From assembly GCA_002337545.1 (NCBI GenBank), contig DDGE01000013.1:1-8933 (forward strand): a DNA stretch of 8,933 nt, written 5' to 3'. The stretch comes from Phycisphaerales bacterium UBA1910 (GTDB lineage: Bacteria; Planctomycetota; Phycisphaerae; Phycisphaerales; UBA1924). Below the pieces are notes generated by a model. That model worked only from the letters and a program-made list of their open reading frames with translations, had not been told where the DNA came from and searched no databases. The position numbers were made by a program, and so were the translations under genes. Of the stretch, positions 7,453 to 8,933 are shown piece after piece (position 1 is the stretch's first letter; each line of letters starts with the position of its first letter).

Positions 7453-7479
7453 ACGAAGATCGCGAAGGGCACGAAGTAT
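7453..7479. repeat. 9-bp tandem repeat, ACGAAG type, three copies
   Basis: Three nonamers: ACGAAGATC, GCGAAGGGC and ACGAAGTAT, in exact 9-base register. The unit differs from the GCAGAG type but shares its period and its alternating ATC/GGC endings with the neighbouring array, which suggests the two arose or spread by the same process. On the - strand they create an open frame joined to yyaL that encodes a Cys/Leu/Phe-rich peptide unlike the family. Confidence 0.65.
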
Positions 7480-7490
7480 TTGTGGGTGGC

Positions 7491-7637
7491 CCTCTTTGTC
7501 CCTCCCCGCGCCCCGCGGGGAGGTGCCCGACGCAGGAGGGCGGAGGGGTCTTGGTGTGCGTGGGTAACTTAGAAGCCCCCTCCGTCACGCGAAGACGCGT
7601 GCCACCTCCCCGCGGGGCGCGGGGAGGGACAAAGAGG
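7491..7637. mobile_element. 147-bp foldback (MITE/REP-like) element with perfect 35-bp inverted ends
   Basis: Bases 7491-7525 are the exact reverse complement of 7603-7637 (35 of 35). The ends read CCTCTTTGTCCC at the left and GGGACAAAGAGG at the right. Inside is a second inverted pair, CGGAGGGGTCTT at 7541-7552 with AAGCCCCCTCCG at 7573-7584 (11 of 12), around a 20-base loop. A side hairpin CACGCG-AAGA-CGCGTG lies at 7586-7601. The whole could fold into a branched structure. It has no coding capacity that I credit, and no target-site duplication is visible. It begins 15 bases past the helicase stop codon (on the - strand), so its RNA could also terminate or protect that transcript. Whether it is a mobile miniature element or a fixed regulatory palindrome cannot be told from one copy. 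Confidence 0.65.
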
Positions 7638-7652
7638 ATGCCTGCGAAGAGC

Positions 7653-8933
7653 TCACAGCCGCTCGATCTCGACCCCGCCGGGGATCGAACGCAGGAACGA
7701 CTTGCCGTAGCCGGTCTTGAGTACGCGCGGATCGAGGATCACGACCTGACCCGTGTCGGTCGCGCTGCGGATCAGTCTGCCGAAGCCCTGCTTGAACCGG
7801 ATGACGGCACGGGGCAGCGCATCGTCGCGGAACGGGTCGCCGCCGGATTCGCGGATCTTCTCGCCGCGTGCTTCGACGATGGGACGATCGGGCGGGTCGA
7901 AGGGCAGACGGGTGATGATCACATTCCGCAGCGCGCTGCCCCGCACATCGACGCCCTGCCAGAAGCTCGCGGCCCCGAACAGCACGCCCCGATCGTGATC
8001 GCGGAACTCGTCGAGGATCTGCGTGCGTGAGCCATCGCGCCCGTGCACCCACACCCGCATGCCCAGCGATTCCAGCGGCCTGCGCAGGCGGTCCGCGGTG
8101 CGGTGGAGCAGCTTGTAACTGGTGAAGAGCACGAACGCGCCGCCGTCGGTCGCGACGACCTGGTCGTGCACACGGGAGGCGATCGCGTCGTCGAAGTTCT
8201 CTTCGTTGGGGTCACGGTTCCGCTGATACCCCGGGCTGGGCACGGTGGTATCGACGATCACCCGGACCTGGCTCTTGTAATCGAAGGGCGAGCCGAGTTG
8301 GAGGGTCTTGGCCCCCTCCGCGCCCAGGCGGTTGAGTGTGTGGGCGAAGGCGGTCTCCGCATGCTCGGGCTCTTCGTCTTCGCTGACCTGACGCGTGGAG
8401 AGCGTCGCGCTGGTGAGAACGACGGAGCACTCCTGCCCGAACAGGTGTTCGCGGAGGAGCGGGGCGACCTCGATGGGCGAGCAGGACAGCGTGACCTTTG
8501 GGCCTCCCCGACCGGTGCCCTGCGTCGATTCGACCCAGTAGACGCAGTTGGGGAGGGTCTGCTCCAGCAGCGCGTGGGCGTGGTCGCCGATCTCGGCGGC
8601 GCGGATGGAGTAGGCGTTGAGCTCGAACTGGTCGGGCTCGCGGGTGACGATCTCTTTGAGGCGCTTAAGACGCACCGACAGGTCGTTCATCGCCTGCGAC
8701 AGATGGTTCTGAATCAGGTTGGGCTCGCGCATGCGCCCGTTGACGAGCTTGCCGGAGGTGCTCAGGCGGTACAGGTCATCGAAGAACCCCTCGCACACCC
8801 GCCGGGCGTGGTCGACGAGCTTGTGCGCTTTGGCGATGGGTTCCATGTCGCCTGCCTGCAGGGCGATGTCGCTCAGGTAGCCCTTGCCGGTCTTGGCGTT
8901 GTAGAGCTGGTTGAGCAGGAACTGCACCCGCCA
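7653..8933 (-). CDS. dinG: DinG/XPD-family ATP-dependent DNA helicase, C-terminal part (5' end beyond the window)
   Basis: The frame is open to the right edge of the window, so 426 residues of the C-terminal part are seen. The GTG at 8927 is an internal Val codon, not a start. Visible superfamily 2 motifs are SATL (8400-8411) after VVLT, the motif IV region GGAFVLFTSYKLLHRTADRL, the motif V region FGAASFWQGVDVRG followed by ITRLPFDPP, and motif VI QGFGRLIR (7767-7790). These are the DEAD_2/HELICc2 signatures of DinG. The N-terminal helical stretch present here probably belongs to the arch domain. Walker A, the iron-sulphur cluster cysteines and the DEAH box would lie outside the window, so catalytic completeness cannot be judged. 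DinG proteins unwind DNA 5' to 3' and clear R-loops or repair intermediates in the cytoplasm. YoaA-type paralogues share these motifs, so the exact symbol is less certain than the family. Confidence 0.9.
   Translation of the reverse strand, partial: WRVQFLLNQLYNAKTGKGYLSDIALQAGDMEPIAKAHKLVDHARRVCEGFFDDLYRLSTSGKLVNGRMREPNLIQNHLSQAMNDLSVRLKRLKEIVTREPDQFELNAYSIRAAEIGDHAHALLEQTLPNCVYWVESTQGTGRGGPKVTLSCSPIEVAPLLREHLFGQECSVVLTSATLSTRQVSEDEEPEHAETAFAHTLNRLGAEGAKTLQLGSPFDYKSQVRVIVDTTVPSPGYQRNRDPNEENFDDAIASRVHDQVVATDGGAFVLFTSYKLLHRTADRLRRPLESLGMRVWVHGRDGSRTQILDEFRDHDRGVLFGAASFWQGVDVRGSALRNVIITRLPFDPPDRPIVEARGEKIRESGGDPFRDDALPRAVIRFKQGFGRLIRSATDTGQVVILDPRVLKTGYGKSFLRSIPGGVEIERL

Noticed and set aside
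7166..7588. Possible small - strand protein encoded within the foldback element and repeats
   Set aside because: The frame simply translates the palindrome and then a shifted frame of yyaL. Composition is Pro/Ser/Thr-rich with no domain.
7491..7637. Reading the palindrome as a CRISPR repeat pair or a tRNA/ncRNA gene
   Set aside because: There are only two arms in inverted orientation, with no regularly spaced direct repeats, no cas genes, and no tRNA features such as a T-loop or CCA end.
6234..8030. A 598-codon open frame on the + strand, antisense to yyaL and running into the helicase gene
   Set aside because: Its product is a monotonous Gly/Val/Glu/Ala-rich sequence with no recognisable motif. 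It crosses the repeats and two well-supported - strand genes. Long antisense frames are common in GC-rich DNA.
8919..8933. GTG at 8927 as the start of the helicase gene
   Set aside because: The frame stays open to the window edge, and the DinG N-terminal half (Walker A, iron-sulphur region, DEAH) is missing, so the codon is an internal Val.

Overview
This is a GC-rich bacterial window carrying six protein-coding genes. Three on the + strand form a membrane-quality module, a fourth + strand gene encodes an unrecognised zinc-ribbon membrane protein, and two genes follow on the - strand. No RNA genes, CRISPR arrays, phage genes or transposase genes are visible. Protein style, the NfeD/NfeD/FloA arrangement and the GC-rich short intergenic repeats suggest a planctomycete, possibly of the Phycisphaerae class. 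That placement rests on recognition of protein families, not on a search.

Layout. 1-62: short leader with a perfect TATAAT box six bases before a GTG start. 63-2045: long NfeD, with a secreted ClpP/SppA-like serine protease domain, an acidic insert, a membrane block and an NfeD OB domain. 2042/2045-2560: short NfeD, translationally coupled to the first. 2628-3626: floA, a flotillin-like SPFH scaffold. 3674-3700: hairpin with a T-rich tail. 3730-5040: unknown protein with two N-terminal zinc-binding motifs, a Gly/Ala-rich membrane block and an 80-residue tandem duplication. 5046-7394 (-): YyaL/COG1331 protein with an N-terminal thioredoxin fold, plus a C-terminal domain resembling the N-terminal domain of DsbD. 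7395-7652: gene-free stretch holding two sets of 9-bp tandem repeats and a 147-bp foldback element with perfect 35-bp inverted ends. 7653-8933 (-): C-terminal part of a DinG/XPD-family helicase that runs off the window.

How the genes work together. NfeD proteins and FloA-type flotillins are known genomic partners (for example yqeZ-yqfA in Bacillus subtilis) and are linked to ordered membrane microdomains and membrane stress. The zinc-ribbon protein follows directly on the same strand, so it is a reasonable but unproven candidate for the same membrane function. The YyaL-like protein points to thiol/redox chemistry. The helicase belongs to DNA repair and appears unrelated to the rest.

The most unusual items are the foldback element, the gap-free 80-residue duplication in the unknown protein, the YyaL/DsbD-N-like fusion, the acidic insert in NfeD and the apparent leaderless start of nfeD. 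I see no clear defence system or other wholly new system.
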